From Paracoccaceae bacterium (GTDB lineage: Bacteria > Pseudomonadota > Alphaproteobacteria > Rhodobacterales > Rhodobacteraceae), in assembly GCA_947371955.1 (NCBI GenBank), contig CANBRQ010000015.1, forward strand, positions 1 through 42,688: DNA of 42,688 bases. Direction: 5' to 3'. Of the stretch, positions 19,446 to 27,642 are shown in pieces; position 1 is the stretch's first letter, and each line of letters starts with the position of its first letter. Made by a program: the position numbers and the translations under genes. The notes beneath the pieces were generated by a model, which saw only the letters and a list, made by a program, of their open reading frames with translations, did not search any database and was not told the DNA's origin.

Positions 19446-21431
19446 TCAGGCGAAGTGGTCGAAGCGCGGGCCAATCCCCAAGGTCTCTGCCGTGACAATG
19501 GCATCCGGGTCGATATGGGTCAGGATGATCTTGTCCGATGTGCCCCACTGGACCCACAAGTTGGCGCCGTGGTGCGAGATCTTGACCTCGGCGGCGTTGA
19601 CGCCGTCGATCACGATCTGGTCCATGCCCAGAACGAATTCCTTGACCCGGTCGGTGCCTGTACCGGTGGCGAAGACGAAATGGTCATGTCCGGCACCGCC
19701 CAGCAAAAGGTCATTGCCCGCCTCGCCATACAGCACATCGCCGTCCGCGCCCGCTTCAAGACTGTCAGCTCCGGCGCCGCCGTACAGGGAATCCGACCCG
19801 TCGCCGCCGTAAACCTTGTCCGCCCCTTCGTCGCCGTAGAGCTTGTCATTGCCTGCCCCGCCGAAGATCAGGTCATTGCCCAGGCCGCCGTTGATCACGT
19901 CCTTGCCGCCGTTGCCCCAAAGCTGATCGTAGCCGGCAAAGCCCTTGATCTGGTTGTCAACCTCGTTGCCGACGATCTTGTTGGCCAGGCCGTTGCCGGT
20001 GCCGTCCTGCGCCAGCGCGCCTTCCTTCAGCCAAAGCTCCTCGACATTGGCGCCCAGCGTCAGGCTCAGGGTCGAGATGACCTTGTCATAGCCGCCATTG
20101 GCCGCCTCGATCACAACATCCGATGCACTGTCGACATAGATGACGTCATTGCCCGCGCCGCCATCCATCCGGTCATCGCCCGTGCCGCCGTCGAGCACGT
20201 CATTGCCCTCGCCGCCATACAGAAGATCGTCGCCAGCATCGGCCCGCACGAAATCATCGCCGCTGCCGCCATAGACGTCGTCGTGGCCAAGCCCTGCAGC
20301 AATCTTGTCATTGCCAGCATAGCCGAAGATGACCTCTGACGCGCCATCCGTGCCGTCGATCTGGTTGCCCTGCGCATCGGAATAGCCGACGGCCATCGCG
20401 TCATTGCCGTCAGTGCCGTCCACCGGATCGGTTGCCAGCGTGATGTAGGCCGTATCCGTAACGCCAGCATCATCGGCGATCTGGTAGGTGAAGGTCACAT
20501 GGTTTGACACTGCGGTCGCATCGACGCTGACTGTGCCGTCAAGGTTCAGAGCCATGACCTCGGCCGTGCCCAGCGTGATCGCGCTGCCCGCTGTCATCGC
20601 ATGGCCGTTGATCTGGGTGACATGCACGCCGTTGCGGCCTGCCGAGGTATCGTTGGACAGAAGGTCATAGCTGATGTGCCCCTTGGCCGTCAGCACGATC
20701 ACATCATCATGGGCAATCAGCGCCGACTGGACCGAATCCGCCACGATCAGCAGGTTCGAGTCATAGACCGCATCGCCCGCATCCGCGATCTTGATGATCA
20801 GCGAGTTGACACCCGTGGTCGAAACGGCGGCTTTCAGGGTTAGAACGACCGTGGCGCCGTCCATCTCGGTGTTGTAGCCGCCGGTCGCGTTGTTCAGGAA
20901 CAGGTTCGGGTTCGACGTCGTGTTGATGTTGTCGATCGAAATGTCGCCGCCGCCCAGAGCCAGCTTGGCTTGCACCCCGTTCACCCAGATGCCGACGGCG
21001 TCTTTGAAACCGGTCTTCACCCATTCCAGATATTCTTCCGAGGAGAACACAAGCTGCATCGTCAACTCGGCCCCGGTCGAGGTGAAGTTCGTGGTTAGGA
21101 ACGCGCCGTCATAGGTGTGCGTGCCTGCGATCTCATTCATTTGCGCATCCCCATTCACCCCGGCCGTATCAGTCGACCGGCTGGCGGACTGGTTGTTGGC
21201 CCCGTTGGCATTGGTGAAGTCGGTGGCACGGCCGGTTGACAGGATGATGCCAGAGTCAGAGGGCACCACGCCTGGGGAATAGGTGTAGCCCTGACTGTAG
21301 ATGCCTTCAGATGCTGCGTCGCCCCGGTATGTGGCGGAGGTTACAACGATGCCTGCGCCCATCATGGCTTCCGCCAGTTGAAGCCCGGTGGCACCGGTCT
21401 GAATGGGGAGTTTGTGGTTTGGAACGGTCAT
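19446..21431 (-). CDS. Secreted RTX protein with choice-of-anchor L-like domain
   Basis: A 661-residue protein with no N-terminal signal, as expected for type I secretion. Residues 15-235 match the pattern of the choice-of-anchor L region (GIILSTGRATDF, LVFSSEEYLEWV, DAVGIWVNG, NSLIIKIADAGD). Residues 240-335 look like a cadherin/VCBS-type beta domain. RTX nonapeptides of the GGxGxDx type cluster at 370-430 and 510-585 and should bind calcium. The C-terminal 75 residues (HFVFATGTGTD, then a beta-rich end) resemble RTX secretion tails. It follows the phosphoglycosyl transferase gene by 33 bases, so it is probably made with the polysaccharide and acts as a matrix or surface protein. No type I exporter is in the window. 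Confidence 0.85.
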   Translation of the reverse strand: MTVPNHKLPIQTGATGLQLAEAMMGAGIVVTSATYRGDAASEGIYSQGYTYSPGVVPSDSGIILSTGRATDFTNANGANNQSASRSTDTAGVNGDAQMNEIAGTHTYDGAFLTTNFTSTGAELTMQLVFSSEEYLEWVKTGFKDAVGIWVNGVQAKLALGGGDISIDNINTTSNPNLFLNNATGGYNTEMDGATVVLTLKAAVSTTGVNSLIIKIADAGDAVYDSNLLIVADSVQSALIAHDDVIVLTAKGHISYDLLSNDTSAGRNGVHVTQINGHAMTAGSAITLGTAEVMALNLDGTVSVDATAVSNHVTFTYQIADDAGVTDTAYITLATDPVDGTDGNDAMAVGYSDAQGNQIDGTDGASEVIFGYAGNDKIAAGLGHDDVYGGSGDDFVRADAGDDLLYGGEGNDVLDGGTGDDRMDGGAGNDVIYVDSASDVVIEAANGGYDKVISTLSLTLGANVEELWLKEGALAQDGTGNGLANKIVGNEVDNQIKGFAGYDQLWGNGGKDVINGGLGNDLIFGGAGNDKLYGDEGADKVYGGDGSDSLYGGAGADSLEAGADGDVLYGEAGNDLLLGGAGHDHFVFATGTGTDRVKEFVLGMDQIVIDGVNAAEVKISHHGANLWVQWGTSDKIILTHIDPDAIVTAETLGIGPRFDHFA

Positions 21432-21464
21432 GGAATTCGTCCGTGTAAAGTGTGTTGCAGGGTG

Positions 21465-22115
21465 TCAGTAAGCGCCGCGGCCCGAGAAGACGGCCTCGAA
21501 GGTCCTTGCCAGGATGATCAGAACGAGCCAAAGGCTGCCGGTGCGTGCGTAGCGGATGTCGAGTTCGACCATCTCGTCGAAGCCGATCTCGGCCCGGCCC
21601 GAAACTTGCCAGAGGCCGGTGATGCCCGGCAGAACCGACAGCCGCTGCAGGGCGCGGACCGGGTAGGCGGCCACTTCCGAGGGCAGCGCGGGGCGCGGGC
21701 CGACCAGCGACATGTCGCCTGCCAGCACGTTGAAGATCTGCGGCAGCTCGTCCAGCGACAGGCGGCGCAGCCAGCGGCCGACCGGGGTAATGCGCGGGTC
21801 GTTCTTCGACTTGAAGCAGATGCCTTCGCGATCCGAGGTGGCCAGCAGTTCGGCGCGGCGGGCTTCGGCGTCCATGAACATCGAACGGAAGTTGTAGATT
21901 GCAAAGGTCTCGCCATTCTTGCCAACGCGCTTTTGCGCGAACAGAACCGGGCCGGCAGAGGTCAGCTTCACAAGGACAGCGATGATCAGGAAGACCGGGG
22001 ATAGCACTGCCAGAATGATCAGTCCCAAAGCCAGATCAAACGGACGCTTCCACCGCTGCGACGACGGCATGGCCGACAGAAGGGCGGGGTGAAATACGTT
22101 TTGGATGGTCTGCAT
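21465..22115 (-). CDS. Undecaprenyl-phosphate sugar phosphotransferase (ExoY/WbaP-type)
   Basis: A 216-residue monotopic phosphoglycosyl transferase that moves a hexose-1-phosphate from a nucleotide sugar to undecaprenyl phosphate and so starts the repeat unit. An N-terminal membrane helix (LALGLIILAVLSPVFLIIAVLVK) is followed by the family motifs FAQKRVGKNG, YNFRSMF, LRRLSLDELPQIFNVLAGDMSLVGPRP and LPGITGLWQVSGR. The length is normal for the ExoY-like short form. It is separated from the rest of the polysaccharide operon by a terminator and 303 bases, so it has its own promoter. The identity of the first sugar (Gal or Glc) cannot be told. Confidence 0.93.
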   Translation of the reverse strand: MQTIQNVFHPALLSAMPSSQRWKRPFDLALGLIILAVLSPVFLIIAVLVKLTSAGPVLFAQKRVGKNGETFAIYNFRSMFMDAEARRAELLATSDREGICFKSKNDPRITPVGRWLRRLSLDELPQIFNVLAGDMSLVGPRPALPSEVAAYPVRALQRLSVLPGITGLWQVSGRAEIGFDEMVELDIRYARTGSLWLVLIILARTFEAVFSGRGAY

Positions 22116-22231
22116 TTTGTCAGTCCTCTGGAAGCGTTCCGGGCTTTTCCCGGGTCGGGGCTGTATAGGTCGTCACAAATTTGAAAGCTTTCTAACAAAG
22201 GGACAGAAGACCCTTCCGCATGGGGGCATCG

Positions 22232-22246
22232 CTATCCGAAGGGATA
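22232..22246. promoter_or_regulatory. Dyad TAYCC-N4-GGRTA, copy 2
   Basis: CTATCCGAAGGGATA; here the arms TATCC and GGATA are perfect inverted repeats around GAAG. It lies 117-131 bases upstream of the phosphoglycosyl transferase ATG, similar to the offset of the other two copies. Confidence 0.6.
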
Positions 22247-22359
22247 ATGCATCCACTCAATTCGTATTGAACAACTGTATAATTGAAGCGGTCTGCGCCA
22301 TGACCAGATTCTGAAACTCCATGAAAATGCATGGGATTCAAGCCTGAAGGGTCAAAATG

Positions 22360-22394
22360 AAAGCGCCACCACCGGTTTCGGTGATGGCGCTTTT
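22360..22394. terminator. Hairpin terminator after the chain-length protein gene
   Basis: AAGCGCCA (22361-22368) pairs with TGGCGCTT (22385-22392), with further CACC/GGTG pairing inside. Minus-strand transcripts run into TTTCATTTT after the stem, and plus-strand transcripts into TTTT, so it may work in both directions. It lies 25 bases after the stop of the Wzc-like gene. Confidence 0.75.
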
Positions 22395-22418
22395 GGTGAT
22401 TCTGAAGTTGCTTTCGTC

Positions 22419-24485
22419 TTACAATCCGGGGTCGCCCGCCTTGGCCTCGCTGAAGGTCAGGACGCCTCCCTGCTGGGGAAGGCTGTCCAGTTTGGCGATC
22501 TGGCCCGCGATATTGGCCTTGCGATCCCGGGGCCGGACTTCCGCTACGGCCAGGTCCGAAACTGAAAGCAGCAGTTCGGTCGACACACTTTCCGCCATCG
22601 ACCCGCACAGCAGGATGACCAACTCGTAGGGCGCTTTCACGCCGGACAGCGCGGCCCGTACCCGACCGATGCCGATTTCTGTGTCGGACATACCGCTTTT
22701 GTGACCAACAGGCAGAATGTCCAGATGGCCCGAGGTGCCATAGGGCAAGGGCGCAAAGTCCTTGCCCTCCAGCGCCTCGCGCCAGCCTTTGGCGTCGTGC
22801 TGGCCCAGTTTCTCGGTCAGGCTGCCATCCTTGGCATCGGCGTCGATCAGCAGGGTGCGGCAGCGGGCCTCGCCGAAGCTGGTCGCCAGCGATAGGGCCA
22901 AAACCTCCGGCGCGCCGGCATCCAGCCGGGCGATGGCGATGATCCGCGTGCTGTCCGGAAGCGGCGGCACCCGAAGGGGATGCAACTGCAAGGCATTGCG
23001 CAGACGGTCGGCATGGGCCTTTTCGCTTTTGCCGCGCGGAGCGATGGTTTTGATCGGCGCCAGATGGGCGAACCGCTTCAACGTGTCAGAGTAGTGGATG
23101 CGTCCGCTGATCAGCCCCAGAAACAGGCTGGCCGCCAAAGACAGGAATGCCCCGGCCCCGAAGCCAGCCGCCGCGCGCACCTTTGAACTGTCGGAAGCCG
23201 GCTTTTCGGCCACCACCGGAGGCGACATCAGCACCGAGTAGCCGGGCAGCGCCTTGCCAGCCTCTACCGTGATAACCTCTATCCCCTGCCGGGTTTCCTC
23301 CAGCAGCTTGGCCACGTTGTCAGCCTCGGTCTGCAGCGAATCCAGCTGGATCATCCGGTTGTTCAGATCACGTGCCTCGGCCTTGGCCGCTTCCAACTGC
23401 TGAGTGACCTTGTCCAGCAGGGCCTGAATCTCAGCCGTGCTGGTTTCGGCATTGGATTGCGTGGTGTCGGTCAGGGCGCCGGTCTGGCCCAGAACCTTGA
23501 TTTGCTCGCGCCGGTCGGCCATCGACTGGTCGATGACCGCAAGTTCCTTCATCTTGTCCTGCACCTGCAGGGAATTGTCAGGATAACGGGTCTTCAGCGT
23601 CGACAGTTCCGCCTCGCGCTTGGCACGTTCGAAGTTCAGGTCCGCCAGGGCACGGTCCAGCAGGGTTGACCTCAGGATTTCCTGATTGGCCATATCCGCC
23701 GAAGAGGTCCCGCTTTTCGCCTTCATCGAGGCCAGAGTCCCCTCCACCTCGTCCTTGCGCGAGGCGATATCCTCGATCTTGGCCACCTTGTCGGCATGCG
23801 CCTTGCTGAGAGAGGCCACGCCATATTCGCCGCCCACCTCCAGCATGGCCGCCTGATTTTCCATCTGCCGCTTGACCAGCTGCTTTTCCCGCGCCTGCAA
23901 TTCGGCCAGCCGCACGGCGCTGCTGCGCGCTTCGGTTTCGGCAAGAAGCGCCAGATAGGCATCCGCCACCGCTTGCAGCTTCTGCGCGGCAAAGGCGGCG
24001 CTTTTCGATTTGGTCGTCAGGGTGATCAGGCTGTCAGCGCGCTTCACATCAATCGAGCCGCCCAGATCCAGCGGAGTCATCTTGCCGACCTCTTCCGGAA
24101 AGGTCGCGGCAAGGCTTTGTGTCGCCCGCTCCATGATCGGCGGCGAGGCGATATAGCTGGTCTCGGCCTTTACATAGCTGTCGAAGGTTTTCAGCACGGA
24201 ATCGTCGCCGGTCCGGTACAGGACATTGGCTTCCTGCGGATAGACCCGCACGATGGCCTGGCTTTCGTAGAGCTGGATGCCGCTCATGAAGCCCAGGGTG
24301 CCAAGCACCGGACCAAGCACGACCACACCAAGGCCCACGTGTTTCCAGCGCCCGCGCATGGCGCGGACGACTGAACTCATCGGGTTTTGTTCAGCGGGAA
24401 GCTGGGCCGGAGCAGAAACGAACCGGTCATAGTCGGACATATCCAGAGGGGACGCGCCAATATAGGCACTACCGAATGCAGTCAT
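22419..24485 (-). CDS. Wzc/GumC-like chain-length and export protein with a degenerate kinase domain
   Basis: A 688-residue inner-membrane polysaccharide co-polymerase. TM1 is near residues 52-75, a long periplasmic coiled-coil region (about 170-400) follows, and TM2 is near 435-460 with the PGYSVL segment before it. The cytoplasmic part keeps the fold of a bacterial tyrosine kinase (LLIDADAKDGSLTEKLG resembles Walker A'), but the P-loop position reads RLDAGAPEVLALSLA, without the GxGKST residues. The Walker B place is YELVILLCGSM and no tyrosine cluster ends the protein. It should therefore assemble with the Wza-like lipoprotein and set chain length, but not phosphorylate itself. Its ATG overlaps the stop of the upstream glycosyltransferase (ATGA). 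Confidence 0.85.
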   Translation of the reverse strand: MTAFGSAYIGASPLDMSDYDRFVSAPAQLPAEQNPMSSVVRAMRGRWKHVGLGVVVLGPVLGTLGFMSGIQLYESQAIVRVYPQEANVLYRTGDDSVLKTFDSYVKAETSYIASPPIMERATQSLAATFPEEVGKMTPLDLGGSIDVKRADSLITLTTKSKSAAFAAQKLQAVADAYLALLAETEARSSAVRLAELQAREKQLVKRQMENQAAMLEVGGEYGVASLSKAHADKVAKIEDIASRKDEVEGTLASMKAKSGTSSADMANQEILRSTLLDRALADLNFERAKREAELSTLKTRYPDNSLQVQDKMKELAVIDQSMADRREQIKVLGQTGALTDTTQSNAETSTAEIQALLDKVTQQLEAAKAEARDLNNRMIQLDSLQTEADNVAKLLEETRQGIEVITVEAGKALPGYSVLMSPPVVAEKPASDSSKVRAAAGFGAGAFLSLAASLFLGLISGRIHYSDTLKRFAHLAPIKTIAPRGKSEKAHADRLRNALQLHPLRVPPLPDSTRIIAIARLDAGAPEVLALSLATSFGEARCRTLLIDADAKDGSLTEKLGQHDAKGWREALEGKDFAPLPYGTSGHLDILPVGHKSGMSDTEIGIGRVRAALSGVKAPYELVILLCGSMAESVSTELLLSVSDLAVAEVRPRDRKANIAGQIAKLDSLPQQGGVLTFSEAKAGDPGL

Positions 24486-25339
24486 TTCAAGCGCACCCCC
24501 GTGGTGCGGTTGCCGGTGTCACGTTCCCAGACCAGTTGGGTGTCCGGTGTTTCGCGCTGCAACTGCCAGCGGACGATGCCCATGACAGCGATATAGATCA
24601 CCATGCCCGGCCACAGATCCGGGCGGCGCAGAGCCTGTGACAGCATCGTGCCCACACTGTTTTCGGAAGCGGTCTGGCCGACCACGGCGCGCACGGCCCG
24701 CGCCCCCCGAAGTGACCGGCGGCGCAGACGGATCAGGGTGGCAAGGTCTTTCGGTGCGCGGGCAAAAAACCGGCTGCCGGACACGTAGGCCCGCTCTGTC
24801 GGGGCGAAGGCGCGGCGTACCCACTCGTCATCCGCTGTGACGCGCGGCAGGGGGAATATCCGCGCAGCACCTTGGGCCGACAGCGCGAACATGCCGCCGA
24901 ACTTGCCCTTGGCGAAGTAGGAATTCAGCGCCCAGGCGTTGTAAAACGCCCGAACCGCCCAGGACGATCCGCCGACATCCGGCACCATCTGCCCGCAAGA
25001 AGCATGCGAGGTGCTATTGATCAGCGGGGTGATCAGGGCAAGAATGTCGTCCGCAGTGACCACAAGATCGGCATCGATACAGACCACGGGGATACCGGGC
25101 TCGGCGGATTTGTAGCCAAGGTTCATTGCATTGGCCTTGCCGCCCTCAGCCGTTTCGAGGACGAGGGCCGATGGGTTAGCCTTGCGGGCCACCTCGGCAG
25201 TGTCATCGGTGCAAGCGTTGGCGATCACGATCACCCGCAAATGCCCTTCGCTGGCCGCGCGAGACAGCCGGGTCAGCAGGGACGCGATCACATTCCCCTC
25301 GTTCCAGGCGGGGATCAGAACGGTAGCGAGGGGCGTCAT
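24482..25339 (-). CDS. Family 2 glycosyltransferase, membrane-associated
   Basis: A 285-residue GT-A fold enzyme: VLIPAWNEGNVIASLL at the start, the nucleotide-sugar DAD motif in VVCIDADLVVTADD, and the acceptor-side DDEWVRR (a variant of ED-Q/RxxRW). A C-terminal hydrophobic helix (WPGMVIYIAVMGIVRW) anchors it in the membrane. It is coupled to both neighbours by 4-base overlaps. It adds one sugar to the lipid-linked repeat; donor and acceptor are not readable. Confidence 0.88.
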   Translation of the reverse strand: MTPLATVLIPAWNEGNVIASLLTRLSRAASEGHLRVIVIANACTDDTAEVARKANPSALVLETAEGGKANAMNLGYKSAEPGIPVVCIDADLVVTADDILALITPLINSTSHASCGQMVPDVGGSSWAVRAFYNAWALNSYFAKGKFGGMFALSAQGAARIFPLPRVTADDEWVRRAFAPTERAYVSGSRFFARAPKDLATLIRLRRRSLRGARAVRAVVGQTASENSVGTMLSQALRRPDLWPGMVIYIAVMGIVRWQLQRETPDTQLVWERDTGNRTTGVRLK

Positions 25340-25839
25340 GCTGCGGGCTCCTGCGGCGGGGTGGCGAAGATGAAGCTCTGAAGATTGGCGATGAGCTGAG
25401 CCGAGGCCGTGGCGGACCCGGCCTCGGCCGAAATCGGCCGTGCGAGAATGCGGTCGAGGGTAGGGCCAAGATCCTCGGCCTGATCCACGACCGTTACGTT
25501 GGGCAGGTCGGTCATTTCGGCAGCCGTGTCCAACTGGTGGTCATTGCGATGTTCGCCAAAGGCAGCCCGGCGTGGCATCAGAAGGATGGGCTTACCCAAC
25601 TCGCTGGCCGACAGGATGCTGCCCATGCCGGCATGGACCACAATCACCCGCGCGGTTGCAAAGGCCGCGTTGAAGGCGGCGTGGTCGAGGTTCTCGGCGC
25701 AGTCCATATGGGGGAAGCGGGTGTCGGTACGGCCCGTCTGCGCTTTCACAGACACCTCCGGATGGGCGGCAGCCCAACTGTCCAGCGCGGCCAGCAGGCG
25801 GTCGAAGGGCAGTTGCGTTCCAACAGTTGCGAAGATCAT
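25336..25839 (-). CDS. Alg13-like glycosyltransferase subunit (EpsF/PssE type)
   Basis: A 167-residue catalytic half of a split GT28-type transferase. It starts MIFATVGTQLPFDRLL and contains VIVVHAGMGSILSASELGKPILLMPR, the UDP-sugar-binding region of Alg13 and MurG C-terminal domains, then HRNDHQLDTAAEM. ATG at 25839 overlaps the stop of the Alg14-like gene (TGATG); the open frame upstream of that is antisense noise. The two subunits should form a membrane-bound heterodimer. Bacterial pairs of this kind usually transfer glucuronic acid or galactose, but this is not decisive here. Confidence 0.88.
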   Translation of the reverse strand: MIFATVGTQLPFDRLLAALDSWAAAHPEVSVKAQTGRTDTRFPHMDCAENLDHAAFNAAFATARVIVVHAGMGSILSASELGKPILLMPRRAAFGEHRNDHQLDTAAEMTDLPNVTVVDQAEDLGPTLDRILARPISAEAGSATASAQLIANLQSFIFATPPQEPAA

Positions 25840-26303
25840 CACAGCACCGACCCCCAGAATTCCGTCCCGCTTTGCCGCGCAACCTCGGGCCATTGCGAGA
25901 TGACACGGTCCGCCAGGCCCCGGCACATCTGCGCCGTGACAGACAGTTGCCGCGCATTGGCGATGGAGTCGACAAACAGCGTGCGTGCGCCAAGCAACCG
26001 GGCGAAGCGTATGGCGAAATAGCCGCCCGCCGCCCCGGTCGAGACAACCACATCTGGCCGCACCCTCAGCATGATCACCAGAAGCCGCAGCGCCGCAAGC
26101 GCCAGCTTCAGCTTGGTGTCCTTGTTGGCATCCGGATAAACATGCACCGGAGCGGGGTGCACCACCGCTGCCGCAGAGGCATCGACGGTGGCATAGTGGA
26201 CTTCAGCCCCGGCAAAGGCTGCACGCAGCCGAAGCAGTTGTACCCAATGGCCGCCGCCGGAAGCTACGGCCAGAATGCGGGGGGTCTTGTGTTGGTGGGT
26301 CAT
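25839..26303 (-). CDS. Alg14-like membrane-anchor subunit of a split glycosyltransferase
   Basis: A 154-residue partner of the Alg13-like protein. It has the family opening ILAVASGGGHWVQLLRL, then PDVVVSTGAAGGYFAIRFARLLGARTLFVDSIANA, matching Alg14/EpsE-type proteins that bind the lipid acceptor and recruit the catalytic half. The hydrophobic stretch LKLALAALRLLVIMLRV probably associates with the membrane. It is the first gene after a 109-base gap, with a TAYCC-N4-GGRTA dyad upstream, so a new transcript may start here. Confidence 0.88.
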   Translation of the reverse strand: MTHQHKTPRILAVASGGGHWVQLLRLRAAFAGAEVHYATVDASAAAVVHPAPVHVYPDANKDTKLKLALAALRLLVIMLRVRPDVVVSTGAAGGYFAIRFARLLGARTLFVDSIANARQLSVTAQMCRGLADRVISQWPEVARQSGTEFWGSVL

Positions 26304-26411
26304 TGCCGGGAACTCGATTCATGGTGGCTTTGTCGAGTGCCAGTCATAGTGATTAGCTTCGGCCAACGGTTTGCCGCAGCCGGGTAAACCATTAGAACGA
26401 TTGGAGAGAAT

Positions 26412-26429
26412 CCTATCCGATGGGGTAGG
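26412..26429. promoter_or_regulatory. Dyad TAYCC-N4-GGRTA, copy 3
   Basis: CCTATCCGATGGGGTAGG. It overlaps the stop codon of the upstream glycosyltransferase (26413-26415) and lies 109-126 bases upstream of the Alg14-like ATG. The match to copy 1 is 16 of 17 bases. Confidence 0.6.
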
Positions 26430-27642
26430 GCTGCGCGGGTTGGCCGGCCAGTATGTCCTGATACAACGCCACCAACCGCGCGGCCTTGGTGGGCCAAAGC
26501 CCCTCGGAGGCCACCTTGGCGCGGGCGTTCTGGCCCAGTTGAGCAAGCCTCTGCGGCGCTGCCGCGCAGAGGCGGACGGAGGCCGCGATATCCTTGGCGA
26601 ATTGGTCTGGCGTGGTCACCGGGATGCGAAAGCCACAGCTGTCGTCGACGATGTAATCCGGCCCGCCCCGTGCCGCGGTGACAATGGGCAGGGCGTTGCG
26701 CATCGCCTCGTACAGCACGCCGCCCGCCGGTTCGCGGAAGGACGGAAACAGGAAGACATCGTGGCTGCGGTACAGATCTTCGATGCTGGCGCGCGGCTGC
26801 TGGCCCAGAAAGGTCACACGGTCGGCCACGCCCAGCCGCTCCGCCTCGGCCTTGCAAAGGGCAATCTCCTCGCCCGCGCCGGCGCTGGTCAGGGTGACGC
26901 CGGGCAGGTCTTTCAGATGCGCCAACGCGCGCACGGCATCGCGCAGACCCTTGGTGCGTACCCCGCGGCCGACATGCAGCAGGCGCAGCTTGCCGTGTTG
27001 CAGGGCGGTGCGGTGCATCTCTGGAGCGTCGTCGATGCCCAGTTCCAGCATCGGCTCAAACCGTTGCAGGCGGATGGCACCCAGCACCTTTTCGACATGG
27101 GGCGCCACGCCGAGGATGCAGGCGGCATTGGCATAGCTGGCGCGTAAGCCGGGGTCCCAGCGGAAGCGGAAGGCATCCAGCGCCCGCAGGCGGGTGAAAA
27201 GGGGCGCCGATCCCGCCTCGGCCTTGAAACCCTCGGGCGTGTCCAAGGCGCCGCCCAAGGGTCCGATGATATAGGGAATGTCAAAGCGCCGCAGCGGAGA
27301 GGCATAGCGCGCCGCTTGCGGCATCAGCTGGTGAGTGATGTCAAAGCGCTCGCCCTTGGCCAGCGCAGCCTTGAGCCAGCCGGTGACCTTGAGGGCAAAG
27401 ACTGGCCATGCCGGTTTCAGCATGGCGTTCAGCCGTTCGTGGCGACGGGCGAAGGCGGGTTCCGGCCAGGTAATGACCCGAGCGTCCGGCAGTTGATCCG
27501 CCAAGGCACGGCGGCCCTGGCGTTCGAAGGACAGCACGGTCAGATCGACCTTCGCGGCCAAAGCCTCGGCCCATTTGAAGGCGACATAGGCCTCGCCCAC
27601 GTCGGTGCCGTCGACATTGGGGGCGATCAGCAGGACTTTCAT
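26413..27642 (-). CDS. Family 4 glycosyltransferase
   Basis: A 409-residue GT-B enzyme. The N-terminal domain starts MKVLLIAPNVDGTDVGEAYVAFKWAEAL; the C-terminal donor domain has the LLHVGRGVRTKGL region and the EPAGGVLYEAMRNALPIV motif, the E-x7-E nucleotide-sugar site of GT4. The start is ATG 27642, which overlaps the stop of the upstream glycosyltransferase gene in its corrected frame (GCATGA). The open frame continues to 28008 but does not resemble GT4. The gene is intact. Confidence 0.9.
   Translation of the reverse strand: MKVLLIAPNVDGTDVGEAYVAFKWAEALAAKVDLTVLSFERQGRRALADQLPDARVITWPEPAFARRHERLNAMLKPAWPVFALKVTGWLKAALAKGERFDITHQLMPQAARYASPLRRFDIPYIIGPLGGALDTPEGFKAEAGSAPLFTRLRALDAFRFRWDPGLRASYANAACILGVAPHVEKVLGAIRLQRFEPMLELGIDDAPEMHRTALQHGKLRLLHVGRGVRTKGLRDAVRALAHLKDLPGVTLTSAGAGEEIALCKAEAERLGVADRVTFLGQQPRASIEDLYRSHDVFLFPSFREPAGGVLYEAMRNALPIVTAARGGPDYIVDDSCGFRIPVTTPDQFAKDIAASVRLCAAAPQRLAQLGQNARAKVASEGLWPTKAARLVALYQDILAGQPAQPYPIG

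Larger units (their letters stand above)
22116..22418. promoter_or_regulatory. Intergenic region upstream of the phosphoglycosyl transferase
   Basis: 303 bases without a gene. From right to left it holds the terminator of the chain-length protein gene (22360-22394), an AT-richer stretch (22190-22330) suited to a promoter, and a copy of the TAYCC-N4-GGRTA dyad (22232-22246). I see no convincing -35/-10 pair; TATACA near 22164 on the minus strand is the best -10-like hexamer. No small ORF with a ribosome site stands out. Confidence 0.5.

Noticed and set aside
19700-20290. Repeated GC-rich units on the minus strand
   Set aside because: They are the RTX calcium-binding repeats of the secreted protein, not an independent repeat array.
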